A stretch of DNA of 64,000 nucleotides from Cellulomonas sp. (GTDB lineage: Bacteria > Actinomycetota > Actinomycetes > Actinomycetales > Cellulomonadaceae), in the NCBI RefSeq assembly GCF_015234515.1, contig NZ_JADGMY010000026.1, forward strand, positions 1 to 64,000, written 5' to 3'. Position 1 is the first letter of the stretch. Each line of letters starts with the position of its first letter. Below, in pieces: positions 54,561 to 62,685 of the stretch. The notes beneath the pieces are model-generated. The model was not told the origin of the DNA and made no database searches. It saw only the letters and a program-made list of their open reading frames with translations. The position numbers and the translations under genes were made by a program.

Positions 54561-55364
54561 ATGCACACGGTGGAGCGCGGCGCCGGGACGCCGCTCGTCA
54601 TGGTCCACGGCTTCGGCGTCGACCACCGGATCCTGCTGTCGCTCGACCCCGTGCTCGACGCGGTGGGCGGCTGGCGGCGGATCTACGTCGACCTGCCCGG
54701 CACGGCCGGGACGCCCGTCGGGGAGGTGGCGGGCACGCGCGACGTCGTCGACGCCGTGGAGCGGGAGATCGAGAGGCGGCTCGGTGACGAGCCGTTCGCG
54801 ATCCTGGGCAACTCCTTCGGCGGGATGGTCGCACGGCAGGTCGCGCACGACGCGCGCGCGCGGGTGCTGGGTCTCGCGACCCTGGCCGGGGTGTTCGTCG
54901 CCGAGGACGAGCGCCGCACCCTGCCGCCGCGGACGGTGCTGCGGGAGGACCCGGAGGCGGTGCGGACGGCCGGGGACGCGGCCGACGACTACGTCGAGAT
55001 GGCGGTCGAGCAGCACGTCGACGGCGTCCGGGCGTTCCTCGCGCACGTGCACCCGGGGCTGCGCTCGGTCGACCAGGCCGCGCTCGAGCGCATCGCGCAG
55101 CGCTACACCCTCGACGTCGAGCCGGAGGACGCCTCGCCCGAGCCGTTCACCGCCCCCGCGCTGTTCGTCACCGGCCGGCAGGACCACGTCGTCGGGTGGG
55201 AGGACGCGCTGCCGCGGCTCGCCCACTACCCGCGCGCGACGTTCGCGGTGCTCGACGCCGCGGGCCACAACGTGCACCTCGAGCGCCCCGCCCCGGCGGC
55301 CGCGCTCGTCGTCGACTGGCTGGAGCGCGTGCGAGCGGCGCGCGTCGGCTCCGGGCCCGCCTGA
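54561..55364 (+). CDS. Alpha/beta hydrolase
   Basis: A 267-residue hydrolase: oxyanion region LVMVHGFGVDHR, YVDLPGTAGTP, nucleophile elbow AILGNSFGGMVARQ, Asp in VTGRQDHVVGWED, His in DAAGHNVHLERP. All three catalytic residues are present. It begins at ATG 54561. Substrate unknown; the next gene is a TspO-like membrane protein. Confidence 0.86.
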   Translation: MHTVERGAGTPLVMVHGFGVDHRILLSLDPVLDAVGGWRRIYVDLPGTAGTPVGEVAGTRDVVDAVEREIERRLGDEPFAILGNSFGGMVARQVAHDARARVLGLATLAGVFVAEDERRTLPPRTVLREDPEAVRTAGDAADDYVEMAVEQHVDGVRAFLAHVHPGLRSVDQAALERIAQRYTLDVEPEDASPEPFTAPALFVTGRQDHVVGWEDALPRLAHYPRATFAVLDAAGHNVHLERPAPAAALVVDWLERVRAARVGSGPA

Positions 55365-55408
55365 CCTTCCCAGGAGCGGGAGCGCACGCAGACGCCCGTT
55401 TCAAGATG

Positions 55409-55422
55409 CTCAGCCTGCTGAG
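55409..55422. promoter_or_regulatory. Palindrome upstream of the TspO-like gene
   Basis: CTCAGC-CT-GCTGAG is a perfect inverted repeat 18 bases before the start of the TspO-like gene, in the less GC-rich part of the leader. It may be an operator. No regulator is adjacent. Confidence 0.35.
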
Positions 55423-55440
55423 TGTTGCCACTCTGTACCC

Positions 55441-56268
55441 ATGGAGACCATCACCAGCACGGCAGTCAGGGGCCGCGTGACGTCCCAGGACCGGGTCCGC
55501 CAGGTCACGGTGCTGATCGGCGCGGTCGTGGCCATCGTCGGCGCCACCGTCGGGTCCGGGGCCTTCGGTGGGCAGCCGATCGCCGAGGCCGCGGGCGGCG
55601 CGCTGTCCGCCACCGCCACGCCGATCGCGCCCGACAGCCCGGCGTTCACCATCTGGTCGGTGATCTACACCGGCCTGGCGGTGTTCGCGATCGTCCAGGC
55701 CCTGCCCCGCAACGGCGCCGACCCGCGACTGCGGGCGATCTCGTGGTGGGTGCTCGCCTCGATGCTGCTCAACGCCCTGTGGATCGGGGCCGTGCAGCTC
55801 GGGACCGTCCTGGGCAGCGTCGTCGTCATCGTCGTGCTGCTCGCCGTGCTGGCGACCATGTACGTCAAGCTCCTGCGGCTGCCGCACACGGGCACGGCGA
55901 CGTCCGTCATCACCGACGTGACGGTCGGTCTGTACACCGGGTGGGTCAGCGTCGCGACCCTCGCGAACACCGCGGCGTTCCTCGCCGACGCCGAGGTCGG
56001 CGAGCTCGGCCTCGGCGCGACCGGGTGGTCCGTCGTCCTGGTCTCGGCTGCCGCCCTGCTGGCCGTCGCCTACGGCGCGTACGGTCGCCGTCGCCCGACC
56101 CTCGTGATCCCGATCGGGCTCGCGATGGGGTGGGGCCTGATGTGGATCGGGCTCGGCCGCACCAACGGGCCGCTGTTCGACGACACGGTGGCGACGGTCG
56201 CGTTCGTCGCGGCCGGCGTCGCGCTGCTCGCGCCGATCGTGGCGACCCTGGCGGCCCGCCGCCGCTGA
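55441..56268 (+). CDS. TspO/MBR-like tryptophan-rich membrane protein
   Basis: A 275-residue protein with about seven hydrophobic helices. FTIWSVIYTGLAVFAIVQALP and WWVLASMLLNALWIGAVQLG match the TspO-like (COG3476) family, which binds porphyrins or is of unknown function. It is longer than classical five-helix TspO (about 160 residues). The start is ATG 55441. Confidence 0.75.
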   Translation: METITSTAVRGRVTSQDRVRQVTVLIGAVVAIVGATVGSGAFGGQPIAEAAGGALSATATPIAPDSPAFTIWSVIYTGLAVFAIVQALPRNGADPRLRAISWWVLASMLLNALWIGAVQLGTVLGSVVVIVVLLAVLATMYVKLLRLPHTGTATSVITDVTVGLYTGWVSVATLANTAAFLADAEVGELGLGATGWSVVLVSAAALLAVAYGAYGRRRPTLVIPIGLAMGWGLMWIGLGRTNGPLFDDTVATVAFVAAGVALLAPIVATLAARRR

Positions 56269-56323
56269 CACCCCCTGGTGTGCGACCTCCCGCCCCGGGG
56301 TGGTCGCCTCCTATCCTCGGGCC

Positions 56324-56827
56324 ATGACGACCGGTGACGACATCCTGCCCGTCCGCACCGTCGGCGGGTTCGACCGCTCCGGCCGCCTGTGGGTGACAGG
56401 CATGTTCGCGGTCGGCGGCGCGGCCCTCGGGGCGCTCCTGCCGCTGCTCGCGCGGTGGGCGGCCGAGCTGCCCTGGGTGCCGTTCCAGGGCCCGCTCCGG
56501 CTGCTCGGGTCGTTCGACCAGACGTGGCTGACCTGGGGCCGGCCGGTGCTCGGGCTCGTCGCCGGCCTGGCCCTCGCCGCGTGGGTCGTCTTCGACTCCC
56601 CCGTCCTCGACGTCGGCCCGGACCGCGTCCAGGTCCGCCGACGCGGCGAGGTCGAGAGGGTCGTCGAGCGCGCCAAGGTCGCCGCGGTGCACCCGCGCGG
56701 CTCGAAGCTCCGGATCGAGACGGAGTCCGGGCGGACGCTGTTCGAGGGTGACGTCGAACGCGACAAGGCGCAGATCCGCCGGGCGTTCGTCGACCACGGC
56801 TACCCCTGGGAGGGGCCGGCCGACTGA
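56324..56827 (+). CDS. YqeB-like membrane protein
   Basis: A 167-residue protein with two hydrophobic segments in the first half (LWVTGMFAVGGAALGALLPLLA and a second near residue 80), then a soluble part ending DKAQIRRAFVDHGYPWEGPAD. This matches the actinobacterial YqeB family, which has no known function. The start is ATG 56324. Confidence 0.75.
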   Translation: MTTGDDILPVRTVGGFDRSGRLWVTGMFAVGGAALGALLPLLARWAAELPWVPFQGPLRLLGSFDQTWLTWGRPVLGLVAGLALAAWVVFDSPVLDVGPDRVQVRRRGEVERVVERAKVAAVHPRGSKLRIETESGRTLFEGDVERDKAQIRRAFVDHGYPWEGPAD

Positions 56828-56842
56828 CGCGAGGCGGCCGCG

Positions 56843-57133
56843 TCAGCGGCGCCCGGGGAACCGGAACGGGATCGGGATGCCCCCGCAGCAGCAGACGCCG
56901 CTCACGTCCGTCTGCGCGAGCAGCAGCGCCGCCCGGTAGCACGCGACGAACCGCGCGACCGTCGGGACGACGGACCGCACCACCCCCCGCTGCCGGACGA
57001 GTCCGCGCACCGCGGCGGAGCACGACGCGTCGCCGTGCGCGACCCGGTGGGCGCAGCTCCAGCCCTTCCGGGGCGAGATGGTCCTCTGGTACGTGGCGAT
57101 GAGGCGATCCACGACGGATGCGGCGCGAGTCAT
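56843..57133 (-). CDS. yidD: Membrane protein insertion efficiency factor YidD family
   Basis: A 96-residue protein: LIATYQRTISPRKGWSCAHRVAHGDASCSAAV, the YidD signature with paired cysteines and amphipathic N-terminal helix. YidD helps YidC insert membrane proteins. It normally lies between rnpA and yidC; none of those genes is in this window, so this is probably an extra, displaced copy. The C-terminal CCCGGIPIPF is unusual. Confidence 0.85.
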   Translation of the reverse strand: MTRAASVVDRLIATYQRTISPRKGWSCAHRVAHGDASCSAAVRGLVRQRGVVRSVVPTVARFVACYRAALLLAQTDVSGVCCCGGIPIPFRFPGRR

Positions 57134-57288
57134 CGCCTCAAAGTAGGGGCGGTCGGCTCCTCCCGCACGGCGGACCGGCGCCGGCCGCGCAACGTCGCCG
57201 GCGCGTCGAGGTCTGCCTCTTCGGGCGACCCTCGCCCCGCGCCACCGGCGGCCCTACCGTGTGACGTACACGCACGAGGGAGCCCACC

Positions 57289-58695
57289 ATGCTGCGAACC
57301 CGGTCCGTCCTGACGGTCGTCACGGCCCTGGCCGCCGTCCTGCTGCTGCCGGCGCCCGCCTGGGCGGGAGACGTGCAGCGCGAGGAATTCGACGACGCGG
57401 TGGTCGAGCCGTGGCAGGTGATCGGCTGGGGCGAGGGCGGCGCCGCGGTGACCGTGCGGCGCGGTGCGCTCACGATCGGCAAGGAGACGCTGGTGATGCT
57501 GCGGGAGGAGGCGACCCCGTCCGAGTGGACCGGGTCGGCCAACCGCCTGACGGGCTTCACCGTCGACTTCCGCATGCGCATCGGCGCCGACGCGACCGGC
57601 TCGTGCCTCGACCCGTCCGGGACCCCACCGACGCTGCTGTGGGTGGGCGACACGATGGACCTGCTGCAGATCGGGTTCTCCACCACGGAGGTCTGCCTGC
57701 TGTACCCGTACGGCGAGGGCGAGCCGGTGCCGCTCGACACGCAGCGCTGGCACACGTACCGCCTGGAGGTGGCCGGGCAGCACGTGCGGCTCCTCGTCGA
57801 CGGCCGCGCCGTCGTCGACCGGACGCTGACGCAGGTCGGCGGCGGGACGCTCGGCCTCGGGCTCGAGACGTTCCGCGGGACCTCCACCTGGGACTACGTC
57901 CGCTACGACACCGCGCCGGGGCACCGGTGCACGATCCGCGGGACCGACGGCCCGGACCGCCTGGTCGGCACACGGCGCGCGGACGTCATCTGCGCGGGTG
58001 CCGGGGACGACCACGTGTCGGGCCTCGCCGGCGACGACGTCCTCATCGGCGGCGACGGGGACGACACCCTGCTCGGCGGCGACGGGCACGACCTGCTGCA
58101 GGGCGGCTGGGGTGACGACACCCTGGACAACGGCGTCGGCAGCGGCCGCGCGGAGGGCGGCCAGGGGGCCGACGTCCTCGTGACCGGTGCGGAGCCCGAC
58201 GGCGCCCACCAGCTCGTCGGCGGGCCGGGGCACGACGTCGCCGACTACGGCGTGCGGCGCGGCCCGGTCACGGTCTCGCTCGACGGCGTCGGCGGTGACG
58301 GCGCGGTCGGCGAGGGCGACGCGGTGGGCATCCCCGCGCCGTGGGCGGCGTGGTCGAACGACGTCGAGGAGGTCCGCGGCGGGCTCGGCGACGACGTCCT
58401 GACGGGCAGCCGGTGGCCGGACGTCCTCACGGGCGGGCCGGGAGCCGACCGGCTGAGCGGCGGCGACTCGCCGGACACGCTCGACGGCGTCGACGGGGTC
58501 GAGGGCAACGACGCCCTGGACGGCGGCGAGGCGCAGGACGACTGCCGGGCGGACCCGCTCGACACGATGACCTCGTGCAACGACCCGGACCCGTGGCCGT
58601 CGCCGCTGCCGCCGGCACCGACGACCACGCCGGTGCCCGTCGCGCCGTCAGGGCTGCAACCGACGGTGGCCGCCCGGGCCCCAGGATCCCGGTAG
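57289..58695 (+). CDS. Secreted calcium-binding (RTX-like) protein with concanavalin-like N-terminal domain
   Basis: A 468-residue exported protein. A signal peptide ends at APAWAG. Residues about 30-210 look like a LamG/concanavalin-type beta-sandwich (FRMRIGADATGSC, RWHTYRLEVAGQHVRLLVDG). Residues about 220-430 contain repeated GG/AGDD-type nonapeptides such as VICAGAGDDHVSGLAGDDVLIGG and GGLGDDVLTGS, the calcium-binding RTX/hemolysin repeat. A Pro/Thr-rich tail follows; no LPXTG is seen. In Gram-positives such proteins are simply secreted by Sec and may bind carbohydrate or calcium. The start is ATG 57289. Confidence 0.85.
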   Translation: MLRTRSVLTVVTALAAVLLLPAPAWAGDVQREEFDDAVVEPWQVIGWGEGGAAVTVRRGALTIGKETLVMLREEATPSEWTGSANRLTGFTVDFRMRIGADATGSCLDPSGTPPTLLWVGDTMDLLQIGFSTTEVCLLYPYGEGEPVPLDTQRWHTYRLEVAGQHVRLLVDGRAVVDRTLTQVGGGTLGLGLETFRGTSTWDYVRYDTAPGHRCTIRGTDGPDRLVGTRRADVICAGAGDDHVSGLAGDDVLIGGDGDDTLLGGDGHDLLQGGWGDDTLDNGVGSGRAEGGQGADVLVTGAEPDGAHQLVGGPGHDVADYGVRRGPVTVSLDGVGGDGAVGEGDAVGIPAPWAAWSNDVEEVRGGLGDDVLTGSRWPDVLTGGPGADRLSGGDSPDTLDGVDGVEGNDALDGGEAQDDCRADPLDTMTSCNDPDPWPSPLPPAPTTTPVPVAPSGLQPTVAARAPGSR

Positions 58696-58734
58696 CCGGC
58701 CGCTCACGGCCCGACGACCACACGTCCCGAGAGG

Positions 58735-58822
58735 TGGGACGCGCCGGCGGCGAGACCGGCCTGAGTCCTCGCATCACCGCCCGGACGACGACTCAGCCCG
58801 GTCTCGAGCGACGTCGGTCTCA
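58735..58822. repeat. 88-bp dispersed palindromic element, copy 3
   Basis: Outer arms are TGGGACG (58735-58741) and GGTCTCA (58816-58822). The inner arms CGAGACCGGCCTGAG (58751-58765) and CTCAGCCCGGTCTCG (58792-58806) pair at 14 of 15 bases. Its last three bases, TCA, are the stop codon of the neighbouring minus-strand hydrolase. It lies between convergent genes and may act as a terminator. Confidence 0.88.
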
Positions 58823-59632
58823 GGATGCGGTCAGACCCGCGAACCAGTGCCGCAGCAGCGCCGCCACGACGTCCGGGTGCTCGTGCAGCAGAGCGTGCCC
58901 GGCGCCCTCGAGCACCGTGAGCGTCGCGTGCGGGTACACCGCGAGCAGCGCGGCCGCGTCCGACCAGCCGACCGACGCGTCCTGACGACCGGCCACGACG
59001 AGCGCGGGGTACGGATGCGGATCGTCGGGGCCGGGTGCGTCGCGCAGCTCCCACCCCGCCAGGATGCGCCGGAGGGCAGGCTCGTCCGCCAGCCGCGTCC
59101 CGGGCAGCACGCGGTCCCGGTAGCGGCGGGCCGTCTGCGACGTGCGGACGACGAGGTACTCCTCAAACCCGGCCACGTCGGCGGGATCCAGGACATCCGC
59201 GACGCCCGGGGCCGTGCGCACGGCCGCGTGCGGCGGGACGTCACCGGCCGACGGGGCCGCCGGGCAGACCAGCACCAGCCCCGCGACCTGCTCGCGCCGC
59301 CGGGCGGCGACGGCCCGGGCCAGGTACCCGCCGAGCGAGTGCCCGCCGACGACGAACGGCCCACCCCCGACGACCTGGTCGACGAACCCCAGCAGCACGT
59401 CGACGACGTCGTCGTTGCTCCGCAGCCGTGGCGGCGCGCCGGTGCGGCCCATGCCCGGCAGGTCCGGGTACACCCGCCGCACCCCGCTGATCCCGGGCCC
59501 GTCGGTGAACGCCGGCTCGAGCGCGCCCGCGACCTCGCGGTGGTCCACGCCGACACCGTGCAGCACGACGAACGGCAGCCCGTCACCGTGCTCGACGTGG
59601 TGGACGCGCACGTCCCCGACCTGCTGGTGCAC
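58820..59632 (-). CDS. Alpha/beta hydrolase
   Basis: A 270-residue hydrolase: FVVLHGVGVDHRE, YPDLPGMGRTGAP, nucleophile elbow VGGHSLGGYLARA, Asp in VAGRQDASVGWSD, His in EGAGHALLHEHP. It closely resembles in layout the hydrolase at 54561, and the two may be distant paralogues. The stop codon TGA is contributed by the end of the dispersed element, so the C terminus may have been altered by that insertion. Substrate unknown. Confidence 0.87.
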   Translation of the reverse strand: MHQQVGDVRVHHVEHGDGLPFVVLHGVGVDHREVAGALEPAFTDGPGISGVRRVYPDLPGMGRTGAPPRLRSNDDVVDVLLGFVDQVVGGGPFVVGGHSLGGYLARAVAARRREQVAGLVLVCPAAPSAGDVPPHAAVRTAPGVADVLDPADVAGFEEYLVVRTSQTARRYRDRVLPGTRLADEPALRRILAGWELRDAPGPDDPHPYPALVVAGRQDASVGWSDAAALLAVYPHATLTVLEGAGHALLHEHPDVVAALLRHWFAGLTAS

Positions 59633-59763
59633 GCCCTCGACGGTAGGCGCACCGCCCGTGGACCGGAAGGCCGTGCCGGCGCCGCTGCACGCGGACGTCG
59701 CCGGTCCCGGGCGCTGCCGCGCCCCGCGGACGGCGACGCCGGAGCCCCGCTAGCCTGCCGCGG

Positions 59764-60516
59764 GTGAGAGCGCTGACCTGGGACGGGTACCGCAACGTGC
59801 GCGACCTCGGTGGGCTGCCGACCCCGCTGTCGCCGACCGGGGTGACGGTGCCCGGCCGCGTCGCCCGCGGCCCCCGACGCGAGTGGCTGACCGCGACGGG
59901 TCGCGCCGACGCGCGCGCGTGGGGTGTGCGGACGGTCGTCGACCTGCGCAACGCGGACGAGCACGCCCCGTGGCCGGGCGACCCGGAGGTCGCCGGCACC
60001 GCCTGGGTCGGGGTGACGATCGTGCACGCCCCCACGGAGGACCCGGACCACGCCGAGTTCCGGGAGGTCTGCGGACCGATCCTCGACTCCCCGCTGTACT
60101 GGCGGCACAACGCCCGCCTGCTGCCCGCGCTGCTGCGGCGCACGCTGGACGGGATCGGCCGCGCCGAGCCGGGCGTGCTGGTGCACTGCAGCGCCGGCCG
60201 CGACCGCACGGGCCTGGTCGTCGCGCTGCTGCTCGCCCACGCGGGGGTCGCTCCCGAGCACGTCGCGGCGGACTGGGCCGAGTCCGTGCGGGCGATGGCC
60301 GGCGGGCACCACCGCCCGGAGGACCGTCAGTCGGCGTGGGGCGACGCGGAGGTCGAGCAGTTCCTCGCGGAGTCCGTCCCCGTCGTCGAGGACGTCGCGG
60401 GCGACGTCCAGCGGGTCCTGGACGTCATCGGGCTGGACGCCGACGCACGGGCTCGCCTCCGCGACCTGCTGACCAGGTCCGCAGGGTGGGACGCGGCTCC
60501 CGCGAGACCAGCCTGA
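59764..60516 (+). CDS. Tyrosine-protein phosphatase (PtpB-like)
   Basis: A 250-residue phosphatase: YRNVRDLGGLPTP, VRTVVDLRNADEHAPW, and P-loop VHCSAGRDRTGLVVALLLAHAGV with catalytic Cys and Arg. The layout matches the MPtpB-like family that dephosphorylates phosphotyrosine or phosphoinositides. The start is GTG 59764. The last ten codons overlap the dispersed palindromic element (copy 4), so the tail after LLTRSAGWD is probably derived from the insertion. Confidence 0.88.
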   Translation: MRALTWDGYRNVRDLGGLPTPLSPTGVTVPGRVARGPRREWLTATGRADARAWGVRTVVDLRNADEHAPWPGDPEVAGTAWVGVTIVHAPTEDPDHAEFREVCGPILDSPLYWRHNARLLPALLRRTLDGIGRAEPGVLVHCSAGRDRTGLVVALLLAHAGVAPEHVAADWAESVRAMAGGHHRPEDRQSAWGDAEVEQFLAESVPVVEDVAGDVQRVLDVIGLDADARARLRDLLTRSAGWDAAPARPA

Positions 60517-60574
60517 GGCAGCTCACCGAGGGCGGTGCGCCACCTCAGGCCGGTCTCGTGAGCACGACGTCTCA
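60487..60574. repeat. 88-bp dispersed palindromic element, copy 4
   Basis: Outer arms TGGGACG (60487-60493) and CGTCTCA (60568-60574); inner arms CGAGACCAGCCTGAGG (60503-60518) and CCTCAGGCCGGTCTCG (60543-60558) match at 15 of 16. It overlaps the 3' end of the phosphatase gene. Spacing is identical to copies 1-3. Confidence 0.88.
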
Positions 60575-60718
60575 GGGTCTGGTCACGGCCCTGGCTGGAG
60601 GCGCCGGTGCGCGGCCCAGCGTCGGGTCATGGACGGCGAACGGCCGTGCAGCCGGGTCGTGGCCGCCAGCGCACCGAGGTCGACGAGCGGCCGTGGCGAA
60701 CCTGGCACGCTGAGGCCC

Positions 60719-61708
60719 GTGGACCCTGCGACGCACCTCGGCACGTCCCCCGTGGCCCGCGCCTACGGCGCCTTCGCGGAGCGGGAGGCACGCGGGACCT
60801 CACCCACGTACGAGGAGTGGGCCGCCGGCGTCAGCGCGGACCGGCAGGTCACGGCCCTGCTGGACACGTTGCCGCCCGGCAAGCGGCAGCCGAACCTCGT
60901 GTTCGCCGCGGCGCGGTGGCACGGGGCGTCGGGCGGCTACGACGACCTGCGCCGCACGCTGCTCACGCGGTGGAACGAGGTCGCGGCCACCATTCGCGCC
61001 CGCGCGACGCAGACCAACGAGGCGGGCCGCTGCGCGACGCTCCTGCCGTTCCTCGCGGAGCTCCCCCAGCCGCTGGCGCTGCTCGAGGTCGGGGCCTCCG
61101 CGGGCCTGTGCCTGCTGCCCGACCGGTACTCGTACCGCTACGACGACGCCGACGGCGGCTCGCGCGCGCTCGACCCCGCGGACGGACCGTCGCCCGTCGT
61201 GCTGCCCTGCACCCTCGGTCCGGGGATCGCGGCACCGGAGCGGCTGCCGGAGGTCGTGTGGCGCGCGGGCGTCGACCTGTCCCCCGTCGACGTCACCGAC
61301 GACGACGCGTGCGCGTGGCTGGAGACGCTGGTCTGGCCCGAGCACGACGACCGCCGCGCCCGGCTGCGCGCCGCCCTCGCGGTCGCGCGCCTCGACCCGC
61401 CGCGCGTCGTCGCCGGTGACCTGCTCGACGTGCTGCCGGCACTCGCGTCGCAGGCGCCGCGCGACGCGACGCTCGTCGTGCTGCACAGCGCGGTCCTCGC
61501 GTACCTGACCCCGCAGGCCCGTGAGTCCTTCGTGGAACTGGTCGGGACGTTGCCCGGGCACTGGCTCGGCAACGAGGGCGCCCGGGTCCTGCCGACCACG
61601 GCCGACCTCGTCTCGGACCGCGTCGACCGCGGCTTCGTCGTCAGCCTGGACGGCACGCCGCGCGCGTACGCCGACCCGCACGGCAGGAGCCTGTCGCCGT
61701 TGCCCTGA
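60719..61708 (+). CDS. DUF2332 family protein
   Basis: A 329-residue protein: YGAFAEREARGTSPTYEEWAAGV, LLEVGASAGLCLLPDRY, VVLPCTLGPGI, VVWRAGVDLSPVDV and LHSAVLAYL. This order is that of DUF2332, a methyltransferase-like fold of unknown activity in actinobacteria. The GTG at 60719 follows GAGG; an in-frame ATG at 60629 is less likely because the added segment has no family match. Confidence 0.83.
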   Translation: MDPATHLGTSPVARAYGAFAEREARGTSPTYEEWAAGVSADRQVTALLDTLPPGKRQPNLVFAAARWHGASGGYDDLRRTLLTRWNEVAATIRARATQTNEAGRCATLLPFLAELPQPLALLEVGASAGLCLLPDRYSYRYDDADGGSRALDPADGPSPVVLPCTLGPGIAAPERLPEVVWRAGVDLSPVDVTDDDACAWLETLVWPEHDDRRARLRAALAVARLDPPRVVAGDLLDVLPALASQAPRDATLVVLHSAVLAYLTPQARESFVELVGTLPGHWLGNEGARVLPTTADLVSDRVDRGFVVSLDGTPRAYADPHGRSLSPLP

Positions 61709-61743
61709 ACCGTCGCGCGGAGCCTGCGGGTTACGCTCGCGAC

Positions 61744-62241
61744 GTGAGCACCGAGACCCCGGAACCGGATGAGGCCGAGCAGTTCCTGCGGGACTTCCTG
61801 CGCGCGGCGACCCCGCAGCAGCGGCACACCTTCGTCCGGCGGACGAACTACGACGGCGGCGACGCGACGATCCGGTTCGTGCTCGACGACCCGACGACGG
61901 ACCGCGCCACGGCCCTGGCTGCCTACTGGATCCTCGGCGCCTGCTACTACTCGCGCTACGCGACGGCCGAGGAGACCGCCGACTACGAGCGCCCCACGTG
62001 GGAGCTGCTGCGGAGCATCGAGGAGCGGTACGCCGCCGGCTTCTGGGCCGACCACGGCATCGCGTTCGACCCGACCGACGACGACGAGATCGACTGGACC
62101 GACGACTACGGCGCGCCCGTGGCCCGGCCCGTGCCCGAGGTGATGCGCCGGGCCGTGCCCGGTGAGCTCGTCGACGACGCCGGCACCGAGGACGGGCTGC
62201 CGCTGGACGTGCACCTGCGGTGGACGGCGCTGGCGGGCTGA
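61744..62241 (+). CDS. Small DUF4274-like protein
   Basis: A 165-residue acidic protein: FVRRTNYDGGDATIRFVLDDPTTDRATALAAYWILGACYYSRY resembles the DUF4274 core, in which an acidic region precedes a Tyr-rich helix. Function is unknown; relatives occur near polymorphic toxin or immunity genes. The start is GTG 61744, 36 bases after the DUF2332 stop. Confidence 0.55.
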   Translation: MSTETPEPDEAEQFLRDFLRAATPQQRHTFVRRTNYDGGDATIRFVLDDPTTDRATALAAYWILGACYYSRYATAEETADYERPTWELLRSIEERYAAGFWADHGIAFDPTDDDEIDWTDDYGAPVARPVPEVMRRAVPGELVDDAGTEDGLPLDVHLRWTALAG

Positions 62242-62246
62242 CGCGG

Positions 62247-62645
62247 GTGCCCACGCGCGGGCGCCTGCACCACCTCGAGCTCTGGGTGCCGGACCTCGAC
62301 CGTGCCGCCGCGACGCTCGGCTGGCTCCTCGAGCAGCTCGGGCACACGCGGACCGACGCGTGGGCCACGGGAGCGAGCTGGCGCCTCGGCGACACCTACG
62401 TGGTCCTCGAGTCGGGCCCGGACGTCGTCGCCGCACCCCACGAGCGTCGCCGGCCCGGGCTCAACCACGTCGCGTTCCACGCCGGGACCCGGCAGGACGT
62501 CGACGCGCTGACCGCCGCCGCGCAGCAGCAGGGCTGGACCCTGCTGTTCCCCGACCGGCACCCGCACGCGGGCGGGCCCGACCACTACGCGGCCTACCTC
62601 GAGGACGGCGACGGTTTCGAGGTCGAGCTGGTGGCATCCGGCTGA
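62247..62645 (+). CDS. VOC-family (glyoxalase-like) protein
   Basis: A 132-residue protein: RLHHLELWVPDLDRAAATLGWLL, GLNHVAFHAGTRQDVDALTAAAQQQGW and YAAYLEDGDGFEVELVASG. These are the metal-ligand strands (His, His and Glu) of a vicinal-oxygen-chelate fold. The start is uncertain: GTG 62247, five bases after the upstream stop, is taken over a GTG at 62220 that would overlap it. Activity unknown; could be a resistance or dioxygenase-like protein. Confidence 0.82.
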   Translation: MPTRGRLHHLELWVPDLDRAAATLGWLLEQLGHTRTDAWATGASWRLGDTYVVLESGPDVVAAPHERRRPGLNHVAFHAGTRQDVDALTAAAQQQGWTLLFPDRHPHAGGPDHYAAYLEDGDGFEVELVASG

Positions 62646-62685
62646 CGAGCGGGCGCCGGACCCGCACGCCCCCTAGGGTCGGCGG

